From: Populus alba
Taxonomy: Eukaryota; Streptophyta; Magnoliopsida; Malpighiales; Salicaceae
Assembly (NCBI RefSeq): GCF_005239225.2
Contig: NC_133288.1
Span: 6,777,035-6,841,034 of the forward strand
Reading direction: 5' to 3'
DNA length: 64,000 nt
Shown piece after piece: positions 37,146 through 48,611 of this stretch. The notes beneath the pieces were generated by a model, which worked only from the letters and a program-made list of their open reading frames with translations, was not told where the DNA came from and ran no database searches. The number at the start of each line of letters is the position of its first letter. The first letter of the stretch is position 1. The translations under genes were made by a program, and so were the position numbers.

Positions 37146-37196
<51 letters not shown>
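37146..37196. repeat. (AT)n microsatellite
   Basis: About 25 AT units. Confidence 0.95.
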
Positions 37197-37197
<1 letters not shown>

Positions 37198-37689
37198 CTA
37201 GTTGTTATTATTACATGAATTGTTATAATTGAGCCTTATAAAGATAAACAGTTAGAGAATAATATAAATCATATTTTGAATCTTATTTAATAGTTTAAAC
37301 TGTTGGATTGAGATGATTATTTGACATGATATTAAAAATTTGATAATCAAACGGTCATAAATTTAAATTTTAATTTAAAAAAATATATTAAAAAATAATA
37401 TAAATTAGATTTTAAAATTTCATTAAAACTGAGATATTTATTTTACACACGCAACAATGAAAAAACGTGTGCCTCAGAAGCTGTATTCGGTCCACAACCA
37501 ACTTGACGACGCTCTACTTGAGCGGTACGTCAATTTGTTTTTTTAATTGACATGGCTGAAATATATTGGCCTCCGCTTCCTTTACATGTTCTTTCTTTTT
37601 CAAAAAGTTTTCCATTTTGTCGTTGATAAACAGTTTTTTTATTATTTTAAATTGACTTCGTGAATGTAGTACCAATAATGATACACGTA

Positions 37690-37825
37690 AGGCTGTTCCA
37701 ATTATTAAAAAAAAAATTAATTATTTTAATTATTCTATATATTAATATTAAAAATAAAAAAATATTATTTTAATATATTTTCAAATAAAAAATATTTAAA
37801 AAATAAATATAACAAATACCATTTT
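37690..37825. repeat. Dispersed short AT-rich repeat, copy 3
   Basis: Shares the TATTATTTTAATATATTTTC core with the copies near 9.4 kb and 33.2 kb. Confidence 0.35.
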
Positions 37826-39202
37826 AAGATAATTTTTATCATTCTTCTATCATTCAACCAACAGTGGCATTTTTTATATGGACATTTTTTTCCCCATCAC
37901 CTAACAATGGCATATCAAGTCATATATTATTAATTTGATCAAATTTATTTTTAAATTATTATATTTTAGATAAATACTGTTCATCTATTTAATTTGATTG
38001 TTATTATTGATAAAAAAATAAAAATTTGATATTTTAAGTAAACAATTTTCATATATGCTAATAAAAAATAAATTTAATTTTTAAGGTCAAGAAATATTTT
38101 ATATTTTTTCTTAAATATTACATATTAATAAAATAGAAAGATTGGAAAATGATTTGAAAATGCTTAAAATATTCACATGATGGAATGTCTACATCAAATC
38201 AAGTTTAAAAATGCTTAATTTTTGAAATTATATATACAAAAATTTTAATATAAAATTTGTTCATATCCCGAGAAATAAAGTGCTCATTCATCTTCTTCTT
38301 CTTTTCTCAATTGTTGATTCTTAGTTTGCCATATCTTTTCCATGCATAAGTTTGCTCATAAGATTAGTTTCACCTTCGTCTACTCAAAGACTTCCTTGAA
38401 CTAACTCTGATGTAGTATATTAAAATATAAGTTAAATAACTCTATTTATATTAGTTTTTACTTGGAGGAGGAAAAGAATCCCAATAAATAATTATAAAGA
38501 TATTAAACTAAAAAAAATTATCAATTTCAATATTTGATTTTCTAAACTAAATAAAAAAAACACAATAAAAAATATTTTTCTAAAATAAATATAAAATAAT
38601 AATAACTAAAAAAAATAATTTCCTAAAAATCCTCTTTCACCTAATTCTACAACATGAATAAATTATATATTAATTTTGATATAATTTGTTTATCTAAACC
38701 TGATTTTAAAGGGTTTTTTTTTTTTTTAAAGAATGATTGTAAAAGCTTTCTATAAATACACTTCTTTGATATGGTTGATCTATCTAAAATTAAATTAGAG
38801 TGAAATTTAATTTAATTTATTTAATCTTGTAAAAGAATAAGGAAAGACAAAAAAAAAAAAAATACCCCTACAAGTGTAAATATGCGAGGCAAGTTAATGA
38901 AGGTAAAATTGCCAGAAAATGGTAGCTAGAAATTTAATTCAAAATTTTAATCATAGTTGGAGGACTTTAATTTTTCAATTAGCCGTTTTAATTTTGTATA
39001 TTTCAGGTTGCTATGAACAAATCCCACATCAAAAAGCATCTCAAATTTCCTCTATCTCTCTCTAACAAAAACAAAATTTGAGAGACGAGATTCTTGAATA
39101 ATTCTTGATTCCATCAAATCTACCTTTCCCTTCAAATCTCAAACTTCTGATTAACCCAAAGCAACAACGACAGGGTTTTTAAATCAAACCTCGAAAACAA
39201 CA

Positions 39203-42200
39203 ATGGACGACAACAACAGCAACAGCAACACAAAATTAGGTTCAGGAGAATCAAAAAACAACAACAGTGAACAACAAGAAGAGAACCCAAATTTGAGCTC
39301 TAATGGAGAACAACAAGAAGGAGATGGAGAGAGAGAGGGTGGTGGTGGTGGTCCTCAACGTCAGACTTCAAGAAGAGCTCCATTCACTAATCTTAGTCAA
39401 GTTGATGCTGACCTTGCTCTTGCCAGGACCCTTCAAGAACAGGTCTCTTTCTTTTTCTCTATCTCTATCTTTTTATTGAAATGGATAGTTTTTTTTTTTG
39501 GCTTATTGGGTCTCTATAATTTTGTGGGCTCTTGTTGTTTTTTGATCTCACGGTCAGTTTTGGCTAAAGCGTGGAATTTAGTTTCAGTTGAGGAAATGAA
39601 TTAGTTTCTTAGGTTATTGGGTTTGAGTGACTGGTGGATTTTTGTTAATTTTGGTTTCAAGTAAAGAATCGAGTGAAAGTTTGGATTTTCAATTGAGTTT
39701 TAGTTGGTGCTATAATCGCTTTTGGCTCAGTTGAGGAAATAAATTTCATTTTTTAGGTTATTGGGTCTCAATAATTGGTGTTATAATCTCTTGAATAGTA
39801 TGTTTCAGTATCAACAGAAGTTGAATTTTAATGGGTTTTTGTTTGATAAATGAGGGGAAAATATGATTGAGAACCCAAATGGAGCAAAAATTTATCTGAA
39901 TTGGGCATAAATATAATTATTTGCCTTAGTTATGTTTTTGGTTAAGCAAATACACTCAAAGCTTCAATGGGCGGAGAATTTAGTAAAGTTTTTCTCTAAT
40001 GTGATTAATTGGCTCAGTTGATTCTGTTTCTCCATAGAGCATTTCAAATCTTAACCTTTGGTTTCTCCAACCAAGAGATTTGCTTGTGCTGTCAACTTGT
40101 TCTCATATCATGTGTATCTATTTCTTTTAACCAAGAGATTTGGCGTGCTTGATTGATCATGGAGTAGGAAAGGGCATACATGATGCTAAGAATGAATAAT
40201 GATGGGAGTGATTATGGAAGCTGGGAAGCTGGAAGTTATTTACATGATGATGAGGATGATTTTGGTGATCCCGATGACGAGACTGATGGAGATGATGACA
40301 CAAATGTGGATGACGCAGATGCATTTGATGTGCATGCTCCTGCTGATGCTGATGCTGGAGATCATGATAATACTGAAGTTGAAATTGACCCTTCTGTGTA
40401 TTCCAATGACGAGGATTATGCCCGAGCCTTGCAGGAAGCTGAAGAAAGGGAGGTGGCTGCTAGACTGCTGGCCCTTGCTGGCTTAAATGATAGTAAGTGT
40501 TGAAAATTACTATGGAACTATTGTTTTCGTATGTCCATTTATTGGTAGTCATCTTTTTCTTTCTTTCTTTCTTTCTTTTTCCTGAATGAATGGATACTGT
40601 TTATTATGCAAGTCTGCTTCTTTCTGTGTTGTTTGTTATTCAACCTTAAGATCTTTTGCTAATAGTTTGTAGTTACAGGAGAAGCTGAGGAGGATACTGA
40701 AGAAGATGAGGATAATTCTCAGGTATCAATCTCTGTAACTGGTTATATTGTTTTCTTCCTCCTTTTTGGCACAGTGAGGATTTTGATTTAACAATTTGGC
40801 TCTACAACATGCCAAGCTATTACAAATTTCCATATCTGTATCTTGTGCAAGTGATTTGTGGCATTTCTTTTTGGCTAATACAAGTGATGGATAATGTAAA
40901 ATCCTATGTCTATGCATATTCATCTCAAGTAATGTGCCCCTAGTTTAGTGATACATGCATTGGAATGTTGAGAAGTCAGTTTCACTTGCCAGTGATTATT
41001 TCAAGTGAACTGCTATCCTCTTTGATGGGTCTCATTGGCTGGCAAAACAGTTCTAACCCCTGCTGCTGTGACATACAACAATTATTCTAGGCGTTTACAT
41101 ACTATATTGACAAGGTCAAACCTGAAAAGAAGTCCGCAAAGAAACCCGAAAGCATCTGATATGAAGCCTGAAGTTATTGTTTCCAGTTTTAATTTTTTTC
41201 CAAGTTAATTTTAGATTTTAATTATTTGTTTCCTACTCAGCATAGAACTTTTAATTTAAGCAGTATTATACTATTTAGGAATCTTAATGCTACATGGATT
41301 CTATTGATTAGGAATCCTTTCCTATAAAAGATTTTAGTTTTAATTAGGAATCATTTTCTATAAAGGATTTTAGCACTAATATAAATAGGGATGTCTAGTT
41401 TATTTTTTAGAGATTTCATACTATTGTTCAGATTTAATCATAATACCAAAGAATTTTCTCTAGATTTCTCTACAGTTATTTCTGTAACCTTTGGGCTTGA
41501 GAGACCCTGTTTTATCTTTTGCTATATGCTGCATCATGCTGCCATACATTATGCGCACATGTAAATAATCCTTTCAAGTAACCATCAGAAGAACCACATT
41601 CATTTAGCCCAAGCCAATAAGTCTGAAATATTATACATAATTGAAATGTAATCAAAAGCTATGCTTAGGGGCTTGGGGCCTGCTCCAACTGGCTCTTTTG
41701 GGGGTTGTTGTCAATGAAGTAAAAGGTTAGGTATAAGAAGAGGAGAAGGGTATCTATATCATTGTGGCGCAGAGCTACTTGATGAACTAAGAAATGTGCA
41801 ACAGTCCAGCCAAGGTTTGACTTGCTTGCTGCTACCAAAAGACTTTTAGTTCTGACATATTTCTTTTTGTTGAAGCAAATAATCATGGAGCTCTGTAAAC
41901 GTCTTTTTGCCTTCTCTCTTGGAAGATAATATGGTTCAGTAGTTTGCTTAATTTTGGCTATTGCCTTACTCTAGTTTTCATTTTAGCCACAGGCCACAAA
42001 TGCTTTTATAATATCCAAGTGTCTAGCCAATCTAGAGGTGTTTTATTAGCCATTTCTTTTCTAGCTAGTTAATGCACGTACAAAAAAAATTTCCAGTCTA
42101 TTTAGTGGTGATCTGTAGCTCAACTTTAATGTGAATGTTTTGCTCTCCCTGGAAGGATGCTATTGTTTTAGGTTTGTTACTAGTTTTATCTTTTCCTACA

Positions 42201-43266
42201 GTTTTTATTTGTGGAGTGGTATGTGAATGCAATTGTTTGTTTTGAGTCCTAAAATTTTTCTTTTCAAATTAATTCTTTTGTCTCCTATACATCTTAATTT
42301 TCTCTTTATTATCCAGGATACATGGGAGGAGGTTGATCCTGATGAACTCTCATATGAGGTGAGCTGGCTTGGACTGAGTGTTCCCATGATGCTTCTACTT
42401 AACTTTATTCCTTATGGTATGATTCATTTATCTCAGGAGTTGCTTGCATTGGGTGAAGTTGTTGGAACTGAAAGCAGAGGCCTCTCAGCTGATACAATTG
42501 CTTCTTTGCCTTCAATAAACTACAAGACAGGAAGCAGTCAGAATGGGAGCAATGATTCGTAAGCATAAATGCCTAACCTTATCTCAACTGTGCTTATATG
42601 ATGATTGAAATGTATGCTTGTATTTCAGCTGTGTCATATGTCGTTTGGATTACGAGGATGGCGAAACTCTGACTCTGCTTTCCTGCAAGCATTCTTACCA
42701 TTCAGAGTGCATAAACAATTGGTTGAAAATAAACAAGGTACAATCCATTTGCCATACACTGATTTTTGTTTGTGTAATCTCTTAGTTTAGTTACTTGCCC
42801 TTGTCCATTTTCCTTCTCTTGTTTTGCCTCAAACTTTACTTCTTTCTGGTGACTTAAATTCTTACCCTCCAACCTAACAACACGGTTTTCTTGGCATTGC
42901 TCAGCTGTTTTTGTTGCTTTCACCCTGTTGTTCTGGTCATTGTTAGCCACTACTAATTTCAATGTTATCATTATTGACTAAGTGGTGCATAATTTATTAG
43001 CTACAGTTAAAGAACAAATAAACCTTTTCCTTTTCAATCACACTTGTAGCGAATTGGTTAAGGGGGTCCATTTTAAAGTGCTGCGGGTGCCAATCATATG
43101 TTCAAGGGATCTTGTTGCTTTCAATTCACAGTTACGTTAGACCAATAGCATATGTTTTTTTATTACGGCTTGGGGGATCATATGAAACTCTTGCTTAATA
43201 TTTTCGTTATGATTGCAGGCCTGTCCTGTTTGCAACACCGAGGTCTCCACTTCTGCGCACAGCTAG
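39203..43266 (+). CDS. BIG BROTHER-RELATED-like RING-H2 E3 ubiquitin ligase, seven exons
   Basis: Exons 39203-39442, 40168-40492, 40673-40722, 42317-42358, 42437-42558, 42629-42737 and 43219-43266 total 936 nt (311 residues), all in frame with GT-AG introns. The N-terminus is Asn/Gln/Gly-rich. Then come FTNLSQVDADLALARTLQEQ, ERAYMMLRM, a long acidic segment, and DEDYARALQEAEEREVAARL. After these follow DPDELSYEELLALGE, SRGLSADTIASLP, and a C-terminal RING-H2 (CVICRLDYEDGE, CKHSYHSECINNWL, CPVCNTEV) with all zinc ligands. The order matches Arabidopsis BBR (At3g19910) closely. Members of this group limit organ growth by ubiquitinating regulators; that role is inferred here. The third exon is only 50 nt, and its acceptor was chosen because the next AG, six bases on, would bring in a stop. 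Intron 2 has a (TTTC)n run near 40556. Confidence 0.92.
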
Positions 43267-43621
43267 CTTTTGTCGGATCTTCCTCTTCTACTAGTCAAAA
43301 CCACCTGATTTAAAAAGAAAAAAAGACCGATGCATGCACTCCTTGCATAAGTTGGATGAACAAGTGTAGCTCTTGTTATGTTGCGCTGGCTGTATTGAAT
43401 GCTTTTCCCAATAGGGGAAACGCCCCGAATGTGCATGCTTGCATTAATTCTTCCTTAGCATTCCATATATAAGAAACCAGCACTTCAAATTGGTTTCTTG
43501 TAACTTTACTATATGTGGCCATTATAGCGATACTTTCCCGGGATGGTGCCCGCTCTCTGTTTATTTTTCTCAGAATCTTCCTTCCAAATGAATATGGTCT
43601 CACCCTACCAAATTAAATAAC

Positions 43622-43655
43622 ATATATATATATATATATAGATAGATAGATAGAT
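43622..43655. repeat. Compound (AT)n(GATA)n microsatellite
   Basis: (AT) units run directly into about four GATA units, about 355 bases after the BBR-like stop. Confidence 0.95.
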
Positions 43656-44001
43656 GCTATTTCTTTGGGATTTTCTTCCGCTCTTATTTTCATGTTTTCA
43701 GCTTCAAATTTTTTTATAAGATTTAAAGATATTTTATGTATAGTATAAATCAGTGTAATAAAATATAATAATGATTTAACAATATCTATATAATTAAAAA
43801 AAAAAAAAAAACTATGGAGTTTAATTAGTAAATTTGAGATGAGTATAGGGTGGAGAAATCAAAATGTCCTCCCAATTAATCTGTCTCTCACGGGCGGAGA
43901 TCGGATTCTTCTGAATAGGTAGGTCCGAATAGGTATCTAACAGGTTGGACGAAGATGCCTTGGACTGCTAGTACAAGGTAAAGGCCTCTATCTTATTGTT
44001 T

Positions 44002-44287
44002 AAGAACCATCTCAATCTAAAAGTTTAAACTGTTAGGTGAGGTTCTAGGATATGATTTATATTATTCTCTAACACCTCCCCTCAAGTGAAAGTCCTTTGA
44101 GCTTGAAACTTGCACAGGTCCATATTACTTTGTGCTTAATTTTTATTAAATAAATGGAGATGGTGAGATTTGAACTCGTGACCACTGGGTCATCAAGACT
44201 CTGATACCATATCCAAGAACCATCTTAACTCAAAAGTTTAAGCTGTTAGGTGAGGTTCTAGGATATGATTTATATTATTCTCTCACA
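44002..44287 (-). mobile_element. TRIM-like miniature LTR element
   Basis: Two direct repeats of about 73 bp (44002-44074 and 44215-44287) share AAGAACCATCT and TGTTAGGTGAGGTTCTAGGA plus the following bases. The 140-bp interior holds a minus-strand TGGTATCAGAGTC at about 44197-44209, a tRNA-Met primer site. Next to the left repeat it has a minus-strand purine tract (GAGGGGAGGTG). Size and layout fit a terminal-repeat retrotransposon in miniature. No target duplication was established. Confidence 0.6.
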
Positions 44288-44499
44288 CTTATCATGCATG
44301 GAGCATGAACTCTCTTTCCCTCCAAGCATTTGAGAGTGTTCTTACAAACTTGACATTCCAGGCCTTCACTGCCTTGTAAATCTTGATTCCATCATGTTAC
44401 ATGGAAATCCTGGTCTGAATTTAAACGAAACCTTAGTATAACCACCTTCCTTGATACATGCAAATCAAGGTAAAGGCCTTTTTCCTGTCATGTATGATA

Positions 44500-44930
44500 T
44501 AAACTTGGACGGGTATGCGAAGAGTTGGAATCATGGGGATCCCGTGGCAGTTTCTGCATGGGTTTATGCTTACATGGTGGATGTTGTGGCTCGTGCTGGT
44601 CAATTAGTAGCAGCGGCATATCAGTTTTCCTTTCAAATGACGGTTGAACCACCAGCTTCAAGGCTCGGTGCTCTACTTAGTGGATGCATGAAACATCGAA
44701 GATTAGATCTTGCAGAAATGACTGGGAGGAAGCTTATTGAGTTTGATGTTAGATACATTGGCTTGTCAAATGTTTATGCCTGCCACTGGCAGACTCTGTC
44801 ACGAGAGAATCCATGGAGTGTGGAGGGTGAGGAGGACTCCTGTGTGTAGTCTTCTTGATCAGACGTCTGGAGCTTGTCATAGATTCATTGCTCGAGATAA
44901 ATCACATCCTAGCTCAGATCAAATTAATTT
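44500..44930 (+). pseudogene. Fragment of a PLS-class PPR gene (E-motif region), frameshifted
   Basis: The plus strand encodes AYMVDVVARAGQLVAAAYQF, then LGALLSGCMKHRRLDLAEM, GRKLIEFD and GLSNVYA. After a frame change it continues with ACHRFIARDKSHPSSDQI. These match the end of PLS-type PPR proteins: the last repeat, the E and E+ motifs and the H.F...D.SHP signature before a DYW domain. The rest of the protein and the DYW domain are missing, and at least one frameshift is present. Confidence 0.75.
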
Positions 44931-45479
44931 ATACAATGCCACGTTTTTAGTATAATCCAAATGCAAGGAGGTTTACTTCATGAAGGTCAAGAGGATTAAT
45001 TGTTTGTGTAAAATAAAGGGTATAATTTGCGTTACTTGAATTTTTTCTAAATATAAATCTCATTCAAGTTAATATACTTCTAATTGGTTGGTTCTTATTC
45101 GCAGAATTATTATTTTAGGTGGTTGCTTGCCAACACGCTCACTTTTCTCTCCTTTATTGGACCCAACACACTCACTTAAACTCATGAACTCAATAACAAA
45201 AACTAACATTGAATTGGACTGGGATTTTACAAACATATTTTACAGATTTGTTTATGTAATGGGTCGATTTGTTGTAATCAACTAAGTTCATTTTCATACC
45301 TAAATTAGATCATAAAAAAATGTTTTAGAATTTTTTTTATTATTCTTTTTATTTTTGTATTTTTTTTCTTATTTGTTCGATTTAGTTTTCTTTTTTAAAC
45401 TACTTCAATTGTCAATTTAGCATTGATCTTGCCATCTCCATTACATTCCTATTTCTTCTTTTTGATACTTTATTTTGTT
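44931..45479. other. Intergenic, no gene seen
   Basis: AT-rich. A 65-codon open frame at 45088-45285 resembles nothing known. Confidence 0.4.
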
Positions 45480-45930
45480 TGGGAGCATATCCGATAGTAA
45501 ATTGTTGCTAAATTCCTTCTTCTTTACATAATTTTACAAAATCTTTATACAAAAATTTCATTTGACTTACCACTACTTTAATTATTGCATGATAATCTAT
45601 AACAGTCTTAGAATCTTCATTTTAATGTTTTCCAACTCTCTTCCGTAGTTTTTAGAGTCTAATTGGTGTACCTTCAAATAACTGAAAAACTCCTCCTATA
45701 ACATATCCCGTGCATGTTTTGTTGTTAAAGCTCCAATAATCCTTGAAAAAATTGTATTAGCAGTGATTGTTGAATCAAATAAAGGGCGCTAGCATCCTTT
45801 TGCTCCTTCACCTTTAACTCCTCACGTTGTGCTTCTTCTAGAGTAGAGATATTTTCTAGGATGACAAGTCCCTCCACAACAATGTCCCAAAACTTTTGAG
45901 ACTTGAAAAGTGTCATCATTTTTATTTTCC
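45480..45930 (-). pseudogene. Copia gag fragment (Tork-like)
   Basis: The minus strand reads MMTLFKSQKFWDIVVEG, EEAQREELKVKEQKDASALY and LIQQSLL. With stops and frame changes it goes on to a remnant of the ARDML.EEFFSYLKV region. This is the N-terminal half of a Copia gag. No LTR or pol sequence accompanies it, so it is an isolated fossil. Confidence 0.75.
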
Positions 45931-46956
45931 GTAAATCATAGTTGCTCCTATGAAAAAATAAGAACTAATATAGAGATCGATTGTGATGAATTTGTGGTGG
46001 CCATAATGACCCTAATGCCCTCTTATGATCAATTGGGTTAAGATACCATTATTAGAGGATGATCGTAGTTTCGAGGTTTCAATGATTAGGGATTAAAATA
46101 AAAATAGTTTGATAGTTAAGATTTTTAGTTGTAGTAGAAGAAGGACTTAGTTTATAATATGGAAATGGTTGAAGAATATGAGATACGCAAAGCAAAAACT
46201 TTGTCAATAAGAGATAAAATACAAGGAGAGTTTTAGGACAAATGTTTTAAGCTTTAGCATAGGTTTTTTGGCGTGCCTTACAAGTGATGGTTGCATCATG
46301 CATGGTTATTTATAACCATCTTAACCAACCTAAATGGAACAATTTCGACAAACTTTTTAGAACTTGTTGAAAATTTAGTCAATACACTACAAAATTCTAG
46401 AGTTCTTTGAATTGTGTACAAGCATTCTTTCTTTTCTAGAACATTCCTAGTATTTGTTTGATTTCTTTAGAACTTTCTTAACTTTTCTTAGCACTAACTT
46501 GTAGTTTGTACTTTGTAGTATTTTCTAGAATTGATGATCTCTAGAATCTTATTTAAGTGCATTAGTAATTTAACAAAGCTTCAAATTGAGATAGAATGCA
46601 TTCAGCCCTTGCTCATTTTAGGTCCATAAAAGAAGAGATAGATGAGAAACACAAACACAGTACTGGTTTTTATAAAAACAAATCAAACCGTAGCTTCAAC
46701 ATAAAAGCATATCTTAATACGTAGAGTCATGCAAACATACATGGCAATATTTAGCAGAAATCAAGTCTGTGTTAAAAAAAAAAGGAAAAATAAAAATATT
46801 ATAGCCACTACGCCCAATACTTCCACGTGAGAAGCCCTTCTCCAAATCTGATAATTCTGCTGCACACATCACAAAATAACTGTGTTATAGAGAGGCAATT
46901 AAGCAGCAGAGACCGATATTGCTACTCTCAGTTTTCATTCTTTGCTCACCTAAGTT
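45931..46956 (-). other. Probable 3' UTR and downstream flank of the MADS gene before insertion
   Basis: The 300-400 bases left of the ancestral stop (46957) are less AT-rich and would be the original 3' UTR of the minus-strand B-sister gene. Nothing else is recognised. Confidence 0.4.
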
Positions 46957-46985
46957 CTAGACGCTAGAGCCTTGAAGGCTGGGTT
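46957..46985 (-). pseudogene. Displaced last codons and stop of the B-sister MADS gene
   Basis: Read on the minus strand after a CAA CCC junction, 46980-46957 gives S-L-Q-G-S-S-V and a TAG stop. It continues in frame from ...LQLAQP, encoded up to 51684 on the other side of the 4.7-kb insertion. B-sister proteins commonly end in LAQPNLQ plus a few residues, which supports this as the original C-terminus. Confidence 0.85.
46981..46985. repeat. Target-site duplication, left copy (GGGTT)
   Basis: Five bases before the LTR of element A. They equal the five bases after the LTR of element B. Confidence 0.85.
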
Positions 46986-47539
46986 TGATGGGGCGGAATC
47001 CGGTGACCGGTGATGTACTGATCATTGCTCATCGGAGGGGTAAGCACACTGAGACACAATATTTAACGTGGTTCGGCAAATTGCCTACATCCACGGGAGA
47101 GGTTCATTTTATTTAGAGATAGAGAAAGAATACAATACATGGAGGAGGATCACATCCACTCAACTCCCATCTCTCATTGCTACATAGGGCAGCAGCTGCT
47201 GGTGGCAGCAGGGCTGCTGGTGGCAGCCCTTCTCTTTCTTTCTCTCTTCTTCTCTCTTTTGTAGCTCTTCTACAAGACTCTCTCTCTCATTTTGTGATGC
47301 ACTCTTGGTGTCTATTTATAGGCTTCAATGACAGCTCCTCTTGCTCATTTGTCATCAATGGTGGCTGCCAAACTCATCTCTTCTTCAACAAAGGTGGCTG
47401 CCAACTTCTTCTCTTCTTCAACAATGGTGGCTACCAAAGTCAAGGTTGGTGGTTGCCACCAACAAGCCTCCTTCTTTGACTCTCACATGGCAGCCATCTT
47501 CTTTGACAAGGCAGCCACATAATTGGCAATATTCCAACA
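46986..47539 (-). repeat. Full LTR (3' LTR) of element A
   Basis: 554 bp. On the minus strand it runs TGTTGGAATATTGCC...CCCCATCA. It contains TATAAATAGA at 47320-47311 and a polyadenylation-like AATAAAA near 47110. It carries the conserved GTGGATGTAGGC...GCCGAACCACGTTAAAT block. A purine tract (AAAGGGGGTGAT) abuts its right edge at 47540-47551. Confidence 0.85.
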
Positions 47540-48430
47540 ATCACCCCCTTTGCCATTTATGTGGGCAATTGTCATGTTACTTCTTCAACACACGCTTTCT
47601 GAACTGGGCTCCTTTCATGGCTCTCACACCTTCTCTAAGGTGTCTCCGTTTGTCGTTATGCGACGGTCTAAACTAGGGCTCCTATCATGGCTCATAGTTT
47701 GGCACATATAATTGGGTAAACATGTGCACCTTCTTCTTCTTCATCTCCATCGACCACCATGATGACCTTTAGATGCCTCCTGATCGGACCATACCATTGC
47801 ATCCGGAATGATCAAATTAGCTGGAAACATGTCTTGAATCGTCCAAATCGCACTTCAGACGGCTAAGATTTGATCAAAACAATTCTGGCCTGATCAACGG
47901 CTCAGATTCAATCTCAGATCCGGTTGCACATAGGATCAACTACACTGGATCCTATACCTCGGCTCGCGGCTCGGCTCGGCTCCACTCGGCTCGGCTCCAC
48001 TCGGCTCAGCTTGGCTCGGCTCGCGGCTGATGACATGGCAGGTGGGTCCCGCTATGCTGACATGTTAGTTGACTAGTCAATTGACTTGCTGACTGTGTAT
48101 GTGATGTCATCATTGCATCATGATGACGTCATCCTTTGCATGGCACTGTTCATGATACGTCACTGTTCATGTCTACTGTTCACATGGGTCGGGTCAACTC
48201 ATCCGGGTGAAGAAGACGCGTGGGGCGCGTTGGCGCGCGTGGGTAGACGCCTTGCCGGAGAGTGATGGAGAGTGCGGCCATGTCCGACGTCCGATTTTGA
48301 CGCCGTTTTCACCAGTGGCTTCGTATCGTCCTCCTCTACACAGTGGGATGGTCAAAACACCATTTTGACAACTTTCATTTTTGAGCAAAGATCAAACACC
48401 ACTTTAAACCAAAAAAGCTCTGATACCATT
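47540..48430 (-). mobile_element. Non-coding interior of element A
   Basis: 891 bp between the polypurine tract and the primer site. No gag or pol sequence; the longest minus-strand frame (48388-48194) is unlike any known protein. It is much richer in G+C than the rest of the window, with a block of repeated CTCGGCT words at 47958-48028. The element therefore depends on proteins from another element. Confidence 0.7.
48417..48428 (-). promoter_or_regulatory. Primer-binding site of element A
   Basis: On the minus strand TGGTATCAGAGC lies two bases after the LTR end (LTR from 48431), matching initiator tRNA-Met. This fixes the minus orientation of element A. Confidence 0.88.
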
Positions 48431-48611
48431 TGATGGGGCGGAATCCGGTGACCGGTGATGTACTGATCATTGCTCATCGGAGGGGTAAGCACACTGAGAC
48501 ACAATATTTAACGTGGTTCGGCAAATTACCTACATCCACGGGAGAGGTTCATTTTATTTAGAGATAGAGAAAGAATACAATACATGGAGGAGGATCACAT
48601 CCACTCAACTC
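48431..48611 (-). repeat. Truncated 5' LTR of element A
   Basis: The 181 bp match 46986-47166 with one difference by eye (near 48526). The match stops in what should be the R region. The U3 part with the TATA box is missing, so this copy cannot drive transcription of element A. Confidence 0.85.

Larger units (their letters stand above)
34804..39202. other. AT-rich intergenic region with dispersed repeats
   Basis: Apart from the hairpin, the microsatellite and the dispersed repeats listed separately, I see no gene. The last 200 bases (from about 39000) should hold the promoter and 5' UTR of the BBR-like gene; a CT-rich stretch lies at 39050-39062. Confidence 0.45.

Noticed and set aside
40199..40486. 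Met-rich alternative frame over the second BBR exon
   Set aside because: A shadow of the acidic Asp-rich coding sequence in another frame.
47177..47676. Plus-strand open frames in the left LTR of element A
   Set aside because: They are low-complexity frames lying antisense in LTR U3 and R, with no family resemblance.
48417..48428. tRNA gene fragment
   Set aside because: Only the 12-base complement of the tRNA 3' end is present, next to an LTR, so it is a primer-binding site. The same holds for 26763-26774 and the site near 44200.
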